DNA of 64,000 nt from Unio delphinus (lineage: Eukaryota; Mollusca; Bivalvia; Unionida; Unionidae). The stretch is taken from contig JAQISU010000115.1 in NCBI GenBank assembly GCA_029339505.1, positions 3,559,001 to 3,623,000 on the forward strand, given 5' to 3'. The notes under the pieces are model-generated. The model made no database searches. It had not been told where the DNA came from and saw nothing but the letters and a program-made list of their open reading frames with translations. This document shows, piece after piece, positions 55,477 to 64,000 of this stretch (position 1 is its first letter; each line of letters begins with the position of its first letter). The position numbers and the translations under genes were made by a program.

Positions 55477-55913
55477 AATAGAAGAGCGACAACGAGAAAT
55501 AGAAGAAAGACAAGAGCGAAAACGTCAAACACCAACACGGAGACAAACACAAAGACAAAAAAATACAAGAAGAACCTCAACAACAACTACCACCCCAAGC
55601 TTCAAATCGAGATGATGATGAAGATGATCTTAGTTATTTACAAGAAACGGGTTTAGAAAAAATGGATGCAAGTAGCGGGGAGGGATTTTCAGGAAGTGGT
55701 TTGGTTAGTTGTCCTGGTAATGTTCTCAGCGATATAACACGATTAGAAGTTCTCATCGGAGGAAAACGAGCTAGAAATAACTCACCGGAAGTAATTAATG
55801 AAGCAGCTGATATCTGCAGGCGGTTATTTCAAGGCGGTATCATGGATATCAAAACATACCAAGATTTCATTAACGAGTTAGTGGAACATCCTACTGATTA
55901 TTACAGCAACTAA
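55472..55913 (+). pseudogene. R/K-rich virion-cluster gene of element A, 3' part
   Basis: This continues the gene interrupted at 40407; the first five bases are the target duplication. It begins with the basic repeat-rich stretch IEERQREIEERQERKRQTPT. The downstream acidic and C-terminal part (from about 55600, including RRLFQGGIMDIKTYQDFINE) is in the +1 frame relative to the basic part. The change falls at an A7T run near 55557. The same frame relation is seen in element B. Confidence 0.85.
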
Positions 55914-55948
55914 GTCGAAAATCCTTTGGATTGGAAATTGCTAGCAAT

Positions 55949-55967
55949 GAAAATCGTTTACGATTTC
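55949..55967. promoter_or_regulatory. Inverted repeat GAAAATCGTTTACGATTTC, element A
   Basis: The same motif followed by CAC.ATTAGAT occurs at 57989-58007, and in element B at 45970-45988. All are between virion genes. It is a candidate operator, late promoter part or terminator. Confidence 0.6.
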
Positions 55968-56020
55968 ACGATTAGATAAATAGTAATTAGAAAACACAAG
56001 TATTTAGAAATTGCTAGCAA

Positions 56021-56040
56021 TTGAAAACACTAGTGTTTTT
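56021..56040 (+). promoter_or_regulatory. Candidate late promoter motif, minor virion gene of A
   Basis: TTGAAAACACTAGTGTTTTT lies 28 bp before the ATG. Related motifs stand at similar distances before other virion genes of both elements. Confidence 0.55.
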
Positions 56041-56048
56041 ATAGCAAG

Positions 56049-56444
56049 ATGATCATACACTACAACCATGATAAACCAGCCAGCGTCTATGTGGTAAACT
56101 CACGATTGCCTGTTTATAGCGCGTACTACGGAGATGGTTTTGGCAATACCATTGCGGGGTTATTTACAAGAATGGCCCCAAAAGTGGCGCTGTTAGTTAA
56201 ACAATTAGGAATGAAAGCCATTGATGTTATTCGTGAGAAAGGAATTAACGCTGTTGGAAATCTTACAACAAAGGCATTTTCTGCAGCAAAGGATAAAATA
56301 ACATCATTGGTGCGACGACGAAAAAAGCAACCAGTTGTACTGCCATCTACAATAGTGATGCCTGCAAATGTCAGCAAAGCAATAAATAGCGCAGTGGAAG
56401 AAAAATTAGCATCATTGGCGGCTGCGCCCTTGGCGGCTACATAA
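56049..56444 (+). CDS. Minor virion protein, element A copy (shortened)
   Basis: This matches 45995-46426 (MIIHYNHDKPASVYVVNSRL, YYGDGFGNTIAGLFTRMAPK, LVRRRKK). A premature TAA removes the last ~20 residues, whose remnant NMIAG is still readable up to 56509. The palindromic motif TTGAAAACACTAGTGTTTTT sits at 56021-56040, 28 bp before the ATG. Confidence 0.72.
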   Translation: MIIHYNHDKPASVYVVNSRLPVYSAYYGDGFGNTIAGLFTRMAPKVALLVKQLGMKAIDVIREKGINAVGNLTTKAFSAAKDKITSLVRRRKKQPVVLPSTIVMPANVSKAINSAVEEKLASLAAAPLAAT

Positions 56445-56557
56445 TTAGACACACAGAGTAAAACTATTGCAAATATGATAGCGGGACGTGGTTTCAAACT
56501 CGTGAGTTAAAACGCCAGCGTTTCCAATCAAAAACACTAATGTGAATAATAATAATA

Positions 56558-57964
56558 ATGTTCAAAAAAATAGCTGATCCGGCGTTTGATTTAGATGCCC
56601 TAGTGCGCAAAGATGATTCCTTCCGCGATTATCAATTTTATTCCTATCATGCAATACAACCCAACCTAAGATCGCGAGTTGAACTTCAAGTTCAAGATAC
56701 CAGTAAATACTTTTTGCCGTGTGAAGCGTTTATCGAAGTAGAAGGAGAACTCGTAACAAATGTTGCAGCTGATACACCATATGGTGATGACCCAAATATC
56801 CGAGTTGGGTTCGTCAACAATGGCATAATGGCGTTATTTGAAAGTGCAAGATATCTCATTGATGGAAAAGAAATTGAATCAATAGACCGTGAGGCTGATG
56901 TTGCAACAACAATAATTGGGCTAGCAAGATATTCTGATGATTATACAAGGTCGGCTGGCCCGTCTATGATGTTTGCAAAAGATATTAATAATCACGCTGA
57001 TCACATTAATCATACTAGGGTTAAAGCAACACGAGATACCGCAGTTGATCCAGCACCAGCCGGATATACTAGACCGGCTGGTACCTTTGATGTCGTAGAT
57101 ATTAATCGCGATTTCAATCTAGGGTTTGCAACACGAGTAGCAACGTTGCAAGGACAGCGTCGACAATTTTCATGTGCAATTCTGTTGCATCATATTTTCG
57201 GATTCTGCAGAAATGTTAGAAAAGTTATTTACGGAGCTAAACACACAATCGCGTTAGTGCGAAAAGGCAATGACAATGATGCAATCTGGCGTGCTGCTGG
57301 CGTTGCCGATGGTAAAGTCATTTTAACTAAATTGGTCTTGTGGATGCCAGTAATGACCCCATCAATTACCGCAGAAGAGCGGATACTCTCATTTATGGAC
57401 ACAGGCGGCAAATCACTGCTATGTTGGCTAACAACAACGACTGATGCCAAAGAGGATAATGTAGATGGTACATTTACATGGCATTTGGCATCAAAACAAA
57501 GGGTTTCAGCTCCACGCCATATATTTGTAGCGTTACAGACAAAGGGATCGGTTAGGTTCCCAAGAACATAGTCATATGATATTTGATTAATTAGGAGTAA
57601 ATGAAGTTTCGCTGAGAATAAACGGACAACAGGAACCATCCGAGGATATACAGCTTGATTACAATAAAAACCACAAAAATGCTGTCATATATGGGTCGTG
57701 ATCAAAATGTTGATACTGGTTTACAAATATCGCAACTTGATTTCAAAAGCCTCTATCCGATTAAATTACTTTTCGCTGGAGCATCTTGATTTAATAAGGC
57801 AATCCGTTGTTGACATACATTTTCGAGCTCGTATAGTTCCCCTTGCTGGTGTTGCTGTCCCTAATTATAGAGCGGTTGCTGTCATTCTCAGTGATAAATC
57901 AATGCTACTTGAAGGCGTTGGTGGACGAATGAGACTTATTGATGCACCAGTGGAAAATATTTGA
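56558..57964 (+). pseudogene. Major capsid protein, element A copy
   Basis: The first ~335 codons are open and align with the intact capsid protein of element B (FDLDALVRKDD, VQDTSKYFLPCEAFIEVEGE, FVNNGIMALFESARYLIDGK, HIFGFCRNVRKVIYGAKH). Several small shifts between about 57560 and 57760 break the region around the second jelly roll. The C-terminal part (YFSLEHLDLIRQSVVDIHFR, SMLLEGVGGRMRLIDAPVEN) is recovered to 57964. The A protein contains insertions in the loop at about residues 145-180 relative to B. Confidence 0.9.
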
Positions 57965-57988
57965 TTGAAAAATCCTTGTTGAAATCGT

Positions 57989-58007
57989 GAAAATCGTTTA
58001 CGATTTC
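57989..58007. promoter_or_regulatory. Inverted repeat GAAAATCGTTTACGATTTC, element A second copy
   Basis: Lies between the capsid and pX-like genes of A. It is identical to the copy at 55949-55967. Confidence 0.6.
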
Positions 58008-58020
58008 ACAATTAGATCAA

Positions 58021-58040
58021 TTGAAAGCATAATGTGTTTT
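58021..58040 (+). promoter_or_regulatory. Candidate late promoter motif, pX-like gene of A
   Basis: TTGAAAGCATAATGTGTTTT lies exactly 28 bp before the ATG at 58049, as in the minor virion gene. Confidence 0.5.
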
Positions 58041-58048
58041 GCAATAAA

Positions 58049-58520
58049 ATGCCATATAGTGTTGTTAGTGTCAAGTTGACTGATGATCAGGTCAAGAAAT
58101 TAAAATCAAAATCCGCTAAAGAATGCGGAACCACAATAACGTTGAAACCAGCGCAGATGTCCGGCGGTACACATAAAATATCATTGACGGATCGTCAAAT
58201 AAAACATTTCAATGATACGCTAAAGAATAGGCGAGGAGTTTAAATTGTATTTTCGAAGGCTGCAATCGCCAACATGATAAAATCAGGTGGTATGTTTCCA
58301 TTGTTAGCTGCAATACCAGCATTGATTGCAGCGGCTGCTCCAGCGGCGGCGAAAGCGGCGGCGTTGGGAGCCGTTGGTACCGCGGCAGAGATGGTACTAA
58401 AGAAAGCAACTGGGCAAGGGTATAAAAAAAGGGAAAAAGGGAAAGGGTCTAAGACTACCATGAACCCCGTATTCATGGTACAGCGGGAGCGGCTTAAGAA
58501 TACCAGCAACGGTTTATTAG
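58049..58520 (+). pseudogene. pX-like virion protein, element A copy
   Basis: This aligns with 43964-44503 from MPYSVVSVKLTDDQVKKLKS. A stop at about 58241 replaces a glutamine codon, and the frame is shifted after GQGYKK. The alanine-rich hydrophobic segment (FPLLAAIPALIAAAAPAAAK) and one degenerate copy of the tail unit remain. Confidence 0.8.
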
Positions 58521-58540
58521 TTGATAACCCAATTGTTCCC

Positions 58541-58993
58541 ATGTCCAATTTTGATTTAATTGATGCTGCTAAAAAACTAGCGATAAAAAACTTCAGAGGG
58601 GTTTTTATGAAAGATCAATTACCAAGAAAACCAAATAACGTTGAAACCGGTATCATCAATCTTGATAACTCCAACGGTGATGGAGCTCACTGGGTTGCAT
58701 ACGCGATTGATTCACGTGGGATTATTTATTTTGGTTCATATGGGTTAGCCCCACCAAAAGAGTTTATGCGGTATATATCAAATCGCTCAATTCCGATTTT
58801 TCATTCCACGCTGCCAACACAACAATTAAATGATCCACCAATATGCGGCCGTGAAGTATTAAATGTCCTCGCGGAGATATCATTAAAATCCTTTAGTGAA
58901 AATTCAAAGAATTTTCCACCGGGGAAACCACCCCATGAGGTTGTAAACGAATATACCAGTGAGAGGTTTTTAGTGAAAAAATCCATAAATTGA
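58541..58993 (+). CDS. Adenain-like protease of element A, probably inactive
   Basis: This is an open frame of about 150 residues from MSNFDLIDAAKK. The His (AHWVAYA), Gln and Cys (QQLNDPPICG) positions are kept, but the catalytic acid of YFDSYGL has become glycine (YFGSYGL). The upstream shift joins this frame to the pX remnant. By itself the gene has no stop, but the missing acid suggests loss of activity. Confidence 0.85.
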   Translation: MSNFDLIDAAKKLAIKNFRGVFMKDQLPRKPNNVETGIINLDNSNGDGAHWVAYAIDSRGIIYFGSYGLAPPKEFMRYISNRSIPIFHSTLPTQQLNDPPICGREVLNVLAEISLKSFSENSKNFPPGKPPHEVVNEYTSERFLVKKSIN

Positions 58994-59009
58994 AAACACA
59001 AGTTGCGCT
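58990..59009 (+). promoter_or_regulatory. Candidate late promoter motif, fiber gene of A
   Basis: TTGAAAACACAAGTTGCGCT overlaps the protease stop codon and lies 27 bp before the fiber ATG. Confidence 0.5.
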
Positions 59010-59016
59010 AACAATA

Positions 59017-59982
59017 ATGATTGATATTTGGGGACGACCTCTATCAGCGTTAGAAAAACCCACCACGGAAACACAAGATGTAAAAAAAATAATTGAAGAT
59101 AAAATCGCTGAGACGTTGAATTTAGCAAGTGTTGACCCCGGGGAAATAGTTATATTTCAAGATCGCCAGGGCAAATTGAAAACCAGTAATGTGTCGTTGG
59201 ATGACATTTTAATACAAAGACGTGACGCCGCTGAACACACAATAGCGTTGTATTCCAACGATGGCAAACTCAAACCGGGCGCACTTATATCTACAATCAC
59301 AGATAAACTTGTCGAATACGATAAAGAATTTGACGATCATGTGAAAAATTATAACCAATTTCGCAAAAATGTCATCAAAAAGTTCTTTGGATCCCCGATT
59401 GTAATTACGCCGTCTCTCGCTGAAATTAATTCGTTTATTAATGATCAAAAGGTCATCAATGACCTCACTGATAAATTTTTTACAACAACAACATCCGAAA
59501 ATGTTAAAACTACATATTCGGAAATAATCAAGAAACTTAATGAAATCGCTGATATTAAAAAATCTATCGAGGGTAGTAAAACAACAATCGACGCCGTCAA
59601 AGATGATTTTCCTAAAATGGTCGAACGACTCGATAAGGTAAAAATTCCACACTCCGTAGATGGTATCCGTAATGTTGTGTATGTGGTTCGGTACGGAACT
59701 CTCGATTGGGTCAAAGACGCCGATACCACGGTACTCTGGGGTGTTCCCTCTGGCAGGGATTACAGTAATGCGATTTACCGATTTACAATAATATCTGATG
59801 ATCAATTTACAATAACATGTAGAAATGCTATTAACAAATCTATTTTTACAACAGGTATCAACGTGGTAACATTTAAATATCATCCAAACGGTATAGAATT
59901 TGAAATGCAAGCGGTTAAAGATAACACGGTTAGAAAAACAATATCGTGGATTATGGAATTTGTAACAAATATACCTGAATAA
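59017..59982 (+). CDS. Fiber-like putative attachment protein, element A (intact)
   Basis: This unbroken 321-residue frame starts MIDIWGRPLSALEKP. The N-terminal ~110 residues match element B's protein (KIAETLNLASVDPGEIVIFQ, GKLKTSNVSLDDILIQRR, ISTITDK), with a single copy of the 31-residue repeat. A helical middle and an unrelated-looking beta-rich end (WVKDADTTVLWGVPSGRDYS) follow. It is the only long gene of A with no lesion. Attachment is inferred from domain pattern and position. Confidence 0.6.
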   Translation: MIDIWGRPLSALEKPTTETQDVKKIIEDKIAETLNLASVDPGEIVIFQDRQGKLKTSNVSLDDILIQRRDAAEHTIALYSNDGKLKPGALISTITDKLVEYDKEFDDHVKNYNQFRKNVIKKFFGSPIVITPSLAEINSFINDQKVINDLTDKFFTTTTSENVKTTYSEIIKKLNEIADIKKSIEGSKTTIDAVKDDFPKMVERLDKVKIPHSVDGIRNVVYVVRYGTLDWVKDADTTVLWGVPSGRDYSNAIYRFTIISDDQFTITCRNAINKSIFTTGINVVTFKYHPNGIEFEMQAVKDNTVRKTISWIMEFVTNIPE

Positions 59983-60034
59983 AATTAATTCAACGATGGT
60001 GTTTTCAATAACGATGACATCAACGACGTCACCA

Positions 60035-60476
60035 ATGATTTCATCATCGCAATATCGCTATGATACAGTCAAAGAATTTTCAATGAAACTCAAAACACTT
60101 GCTGAGGAGTATGCAATGAAAATAAAAAAAATATCGCAAAAGAATTACAGTCATTGACGTTACAGTGTACTCAGTATCTGGTGTAATGGCCGGAGCTGGT
60201 ATTATACTGTCTTCAGTTACAATGATAGCTCCGATTGCTGTTCCAATTTGTATATCCGCGGTGACAACAATTGCTGGGGTTGCAAATGCAATCACTAAAC
60301 AATTATCATCATGTTCCCAGGGAAAACTCAACGAGTATACAGTAAAACATCAAATAGCATCCAACGGTTACTCGCAATTATCCTCGTTGATATCATCATC
60401 GATTGATGACTCATTAATTACCGAAGACGAGTTCTCCGCGATGGTACGTATTTACGATTCCGCGGTATCAAAATTA
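60035..60476 (+). pseudogene. Two-transmembrane protein, element A copy
   Basis: The start (MISSSQYRYD) and both hydrophobic segments match 41891-42538. A frameshift near 60130 (A-rich) and the insertion of a MITE at 60477 destroy it. Confidence 0.82.
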
Positions 60477-61078
60477 GGGCACCCCGTCAAAAGAGCGCAC
60501 GACAAAAGAGCACCGACAAAATAGCGCAGACATAAGAGCGCCGACATAAGAGCGCAGACATAAGAGCGCACTAATTTGCCGACAAAAGAGCGCCGACATA
60601 AGAGCGCAAACTAAAGATCGGTAAAAAATATTTTAAAAAAAAGAAACAAGAAAATTAACTCAGATCAGACGGCATCGTTTGAAGGTAACTCTTTTTATGC
60701 TTCATTAAAAACAAGTATTGGCGAAAAAAAATTAATTGTTCAGTTCCTTTAACTAAAGAACTGGTATAATCGACTGAACGTTTGCGGGCATAGTAACTAT
60801 AATAGACTATCAACCTAACACAAATAGGTGCGATGTCGTTTGATAGTACCTCCCATTGTTTCATTCTAAACAATTATTAGCCTTAGCGATCACAAATTAG
60901 AGTTCCTTTCTAACCCTGCTATATTCGTTTATTCGTACCTCAAGTATTTTTTCAAGTGCGCCCAATTGTCTGCGCTCTTTTGTCGGCGCTCTTTTGCCGC
61001 CGCTGTTATGTCGGCGCTCTTATGTCTGCGCTCTTTTGTCGGCGCTCTTTTGTCGTGCGCTCTTTTGACGGGTCACCC
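60477..61078. mobile_element. 602-bp MITE inside element A
   Basis: A fold-back element with ends GGG..ACCCCGTCAAAAGAG, subterminal arrays of GACA(A/T)AAGAGCGC on both sides in inverted orientation, and a 7-bp (possibly 8-bp) duplication AAAATTA at 60470-60476 and 61079-61085. The interior holds no gene. The duplication length would suit a hAT-type transposase, which is an inference. Confidence 0.85.
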
Positions 61079-61098
61079 AAAATTAGAAATTGTAAACA

Positions 61099-62057
61099 AT
61101 GATAATAATAATGTCACTAAAACTTGAAGAGTTTCAACTACTTCAACGAATAGCAGAAAATACCACTCCGGTGAAAACAAGTATGATATCAATAACCTCA
61201 ACAAACCCTGAATTCAGCGTGAATTTTCCTTCCCCGGTTCCTGTGAAAGAGATAACTAAATTACGTGTATACCATAGTTGGCCCAATATCAGGTCAGTTG
61301 CATTTGGCGGTCAACAACCCAATAATTCGCTGGTGTTCTCGTATAAGAATAAACCCGATGGCACCCCAGACTGGAACGTTGTTTCCATCCCAACTGGGTC
61401 GTACAAAATTGAACAAATTAATGCTGAATTGCAACGTAGAATAAAATCGATTACTGGAAAAGAATCAAAAATAGCTATTAAAGTTCATCAACCAACATTA
61501 TCATCCGCGATTGAAATAAGCACAGAGGCATACGTCGTAGATATTTATAACAGCTCAATAAGAACAGTGTTAGGTTGGCCTGAAAACCCACCTCGGGAAA
61601 ACACCGTTAATATACCAGAACCCAAAAATCTGATTACGTTTCCGATAAGATAAAACCTGATAATCCAATAAAGAGTTATAGCGAATACACCAAATCGTAT
61701 TTTTTCACTGGGGTAATAGAAGGCCGTGGTAATAGATATTATCGAATTCGAGAAGAGGAAATCACTAAAAATTTCACAGAGATGAATAATGATTTTTCAT
61801 TATTGTTAATATCTCTTAAATCCGGTACTCTCACTCGAGATGAATTTATCAGCGTCATAGAAACATGTAACAAAATTATTGATGATATGGAAAATTTTAA
61901 TTTACAAATTATTGTTGAGGATCCAATTAATCCAGTCTATATGCGATGCCATAATAATTCACTAACGAGAATTAATTTCCGAATCACCGACCAGTCAAAT
62001 AATTTGATTGATTTACAAGACGAGACGTTACAAATTAGTCTGTTTGTGAAATCATAA
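61099..62057 (+). pseudogene. Penton-like minor capsid protein, element A copy
   Basis: The first 180 codons match 40711-42084 (SMISITSTNPEFSVNFPSPV, NNSLVFSYKNK, IPTGSYKIEQINAELQRRIK). A frameshift at about 61630 follows, and roughly 140 residues of the middle are deleted, before the conserved end (YMRCHNNSLTRINF, SLFVKS). The gene stops just before the right terminal repeat. Confidence 0.88.
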
Positions 62058-62067
62058 ATGATTTTCG

Positions 62068-62287
62068 TCGTATAGGACTTGATCAAATATTCGGTTGAAA
62101 TAATTTGTTAACCCACGGGGTGACAGCGACATGGCGTCATTTTGTTTGGCTGGAAAATCCCTGAAATTGCTAGCAATTTAGGATTTCACTGAAGCGTTAA
62201 TTTGCCGAAAGGACAGTATTTGTAGGAAGCCTCGGATTGGCAAATTGACGCCTGGAAAAAGTTGTAGGATTCGCCCCCTCTGCTGCT
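62068..62287. repeat. Right terminal inverted repeat of element A
   Basis: Partner of 31539-31762. It lies right after the penton-like gene and contains a silent copy of the ATPase 3' end (encoding GLDQIFG in the reverse-strand sense of the left repeat). Confidence 0.95.
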
Positions 62288-62334
62288 CATTTTACAATTT
62301 CCGTGTTTGAATGTTATCAAGCTGTTGTTTAGTG

Positions 62335-62595
62335 TTGATAGAAATAACCCTATACATGTATAATATACTGTCCGGTAATGTATTGAATGCTATTTCATAT
62401 GCTATTAGAGGTAACCCTATTCTATTATATACTGTCCGGTAATGTATTGAATGCTATTTGATGTGCTATTAGAGGGAATCCTATACTATAATATACTGTC
62501 CGGTAAAGTATTTAATTATTTTGATATGCTATTAGAGGTACTCCTATACTATAATATATTGTCCGGTAATGTATTGAATGCTATTTGATGTCATG
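62335..62595. repeat. Four-copy repeat of about 63 bp
   Basis: Units contain ATATACTGTCCGGTAATGTA and TTGAATGCTATTTGATATGC with small changes. Confidence 0.9.
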
Positions 62596-62789
62596 AAATC
62601 TTGGTATACTTATGTTTGTAATTTGTTCAAATTATCATAATGTAGAAATGGACACGTCAAATATGTTACATATACGATAACGACATCTAGCATATGTGGC
62701 ACACATAAGTATGAAAAGACACTGAAAAATCACGCTTACAATGAAGATATTACGAAGCATGAATTATAGATGCAACACTTGAAGTTATT
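62596..62789. other. Short non-coding stretch
   Basis: Nothing recognised between two repeat arrays. Confidence 0.4.
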
Positions 62790-63541
62790 TTTACTGGAAT
62801 TATTTTAATGGTTTCCTTTATATGTAGTTGTGTGTTAGGAATTTGTTTAATGGTTTCCTTTATATGTAAGTGTGTTTGGATTTATTTTAATGGTTTCCTT
62901 TATATATAGTTGTGTTTGGAATTATTTTAATGGTTTACTTTATATGTAGTTGTGTTTGGAATTAGTTTAATGGTTTACTTTATATGTAGTTGTGTTTGTG
63001 TTTGGAATTAGCTTAATGGTTTCCTTTATATGTAGTTGTGTTTGGAATTAGTTTAATGGTTTCCTTTATATGTAGTTGTGTTTGGAATTAGTTTAATGGT
63101 TTCCTTTATATGTAGTTGTGTTTGGAATTAGTTTAATGGTTTCCTTTATATGTAGTTGTGTTTGGAATTAGTTTAATGGTTTACTTTATATGTAGTTGTG
63201 TTTGTGTTTGGAATTAGCTTAATGGTTTCCTTTATATGTAGTTGTGTTTGGAATTAGTTTAATGGTTTCCTTTATATGTAGTTGTGTTTGGAATTAGTTT
63301 AATGGTTTCCTTTATATGTAGTTGTGCTTGGAATTAGTTTAATGGTTTCCTTTATATGTAGTTGTGTTTGGAATTAGTTTAATGGTTTCCTTTATATGTA
63401 GTTGTGTTTGGAATTAGTTTAATGGTTTGCAAACTCCTTTATATGTAGTTGTGTTTGGAATTAGTTTAATGGTTTCCTTTATATGTAGTTGTATTTGGAA
63501 TTAGTTTAATGGTTTCCTTTATATATAGTTGTGTTTGGAAT
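62790..63541. repeat. Minisatellite, about 41-bp unit, about 18 copies
   Basis: The unit contains TTGGAATTAGTTTAATGGTT and TCCTTTATATGTAGTTGTG. A longer variant with an extra TTTGTG recurs at about 62990 and 63200 with seven or fewer units between, suggesting block duplication. Confidence 0.97.
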
Positions 63542-64000
63542 TTGTCGAAAGCTCTCTTAAATAAGATTTTGTTCATGATGACTTATGTAACATAACTGAG
63601 CATATAACATTGTCTTTCAATGCCGGACGATCAATACAAATTTTTACATAGTCCAAATACGATATTAGTGACGATTTTATTGCAACGGAAGGTGAATGTA
63701 ACGCCCTTAAGTCTTTAAGTTGCAAACAAAATGAAATAAATGGATACCACACCCCATATGCTAGTAAATCTACAGTTGATGCATGCGCCGCTTGAGGATG
63801 CAGAGATGCAAAAAATCAGCAGGAAATAGTCTCCAATCTCCAGCCACTGCATTTTTCTAAGGAAATTGAGGTGAAAAAATAAAATGATTGGTGAATAGGT
63901 ACTACTTAAGAAAGAAGAAATGCAAATAATCAACGCATATTAATCGTTTCACAAGACAGTAATGGATGCAGTCACTTTATAGTTTGGTAACCACAAAAAC
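63542..64000. other. Right-edge non-coding DNA
   Basis: No gene or element recognised. Confidence 0.4.

Overview
The window is animal nuclear DNA. It holds an intron-rich gene for a sodium-coupled transporter, an LTR retrotransposon, tRNA-derived SINEs, very large minisatellite and trinucleotide arrays, and two Polinton/Maverick-type virus-like elements. The repeat style and short motifs such as AAGGGAGATAACTC suggest a marine invertebrate, most likely a mollusc. That placement is an inference, not a proven call.

Region 1 (1-15.7 kb) carries six exons of an SLC5-family gene on the minus strand, with GT/AG borders and compatible phases. It starts at 15691 and runs off the left edge. A Ty3/gypsy element (6538-11311, 191-bp LTRs, TCAAC target duplication) lies in its first intron. 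Region 2 (15.7-31.5 kb) is mostly non-coding: a 5-kb TAG-type trinucleotide field with SINEs embedded in it, sequence with no recognisable gene, and a 2.3-kb minisatellite of about 40-bp units.

Region 3 (31,539-62,287) is the highlight: one Polinton-like element nested inside another. Outer element A (about 15.7 kb of its own sequence, 220-bp terminal inverted repeats, CATTT target duplication) is split by inner element B (40,408-55,471; 15,064 bp, 290-bp terminal inverted repeats, GAACT target duplication). B landed inside one of A's virion-cluster genes. The two share one gene order: packaging ATPase, a divergent zinc-ribbon protein, phospholipase A2, DD35E integrase, a convergent DNA polymerase, a Cys-rich protein, an HNH endonuclease, a small unknown protein, and then a virion block. 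The virion block comprises an R/K-rich two-part gene, a minor virion protein, major capsid protein, pX-like protein, adenain-type protease, fiber-like protein, two-TM protein and penton-like protein. A is heavily decayed. B looks nearly intact except for its polymerase gene.

The polymerase gene joins a B-family palm with no evident exonuclease, an SF1 (Pif1/RecD-like) helicase and an HNH domain, in both copies. Other points of note are a candidate late-promoter motif (TTGAAAACrCTAGyGTTT) 26-30 bp before several virion start codons, recurrent frame breaks at oligo-A runs that are always resolved in the +1 direction, a PLA2 frame with no ATG in either copy, and an intact fiber-like ORF in the otherwise ruined outer element. 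Region 4 (62.3-64 kb) is more minisatellite and non-coding DNA.
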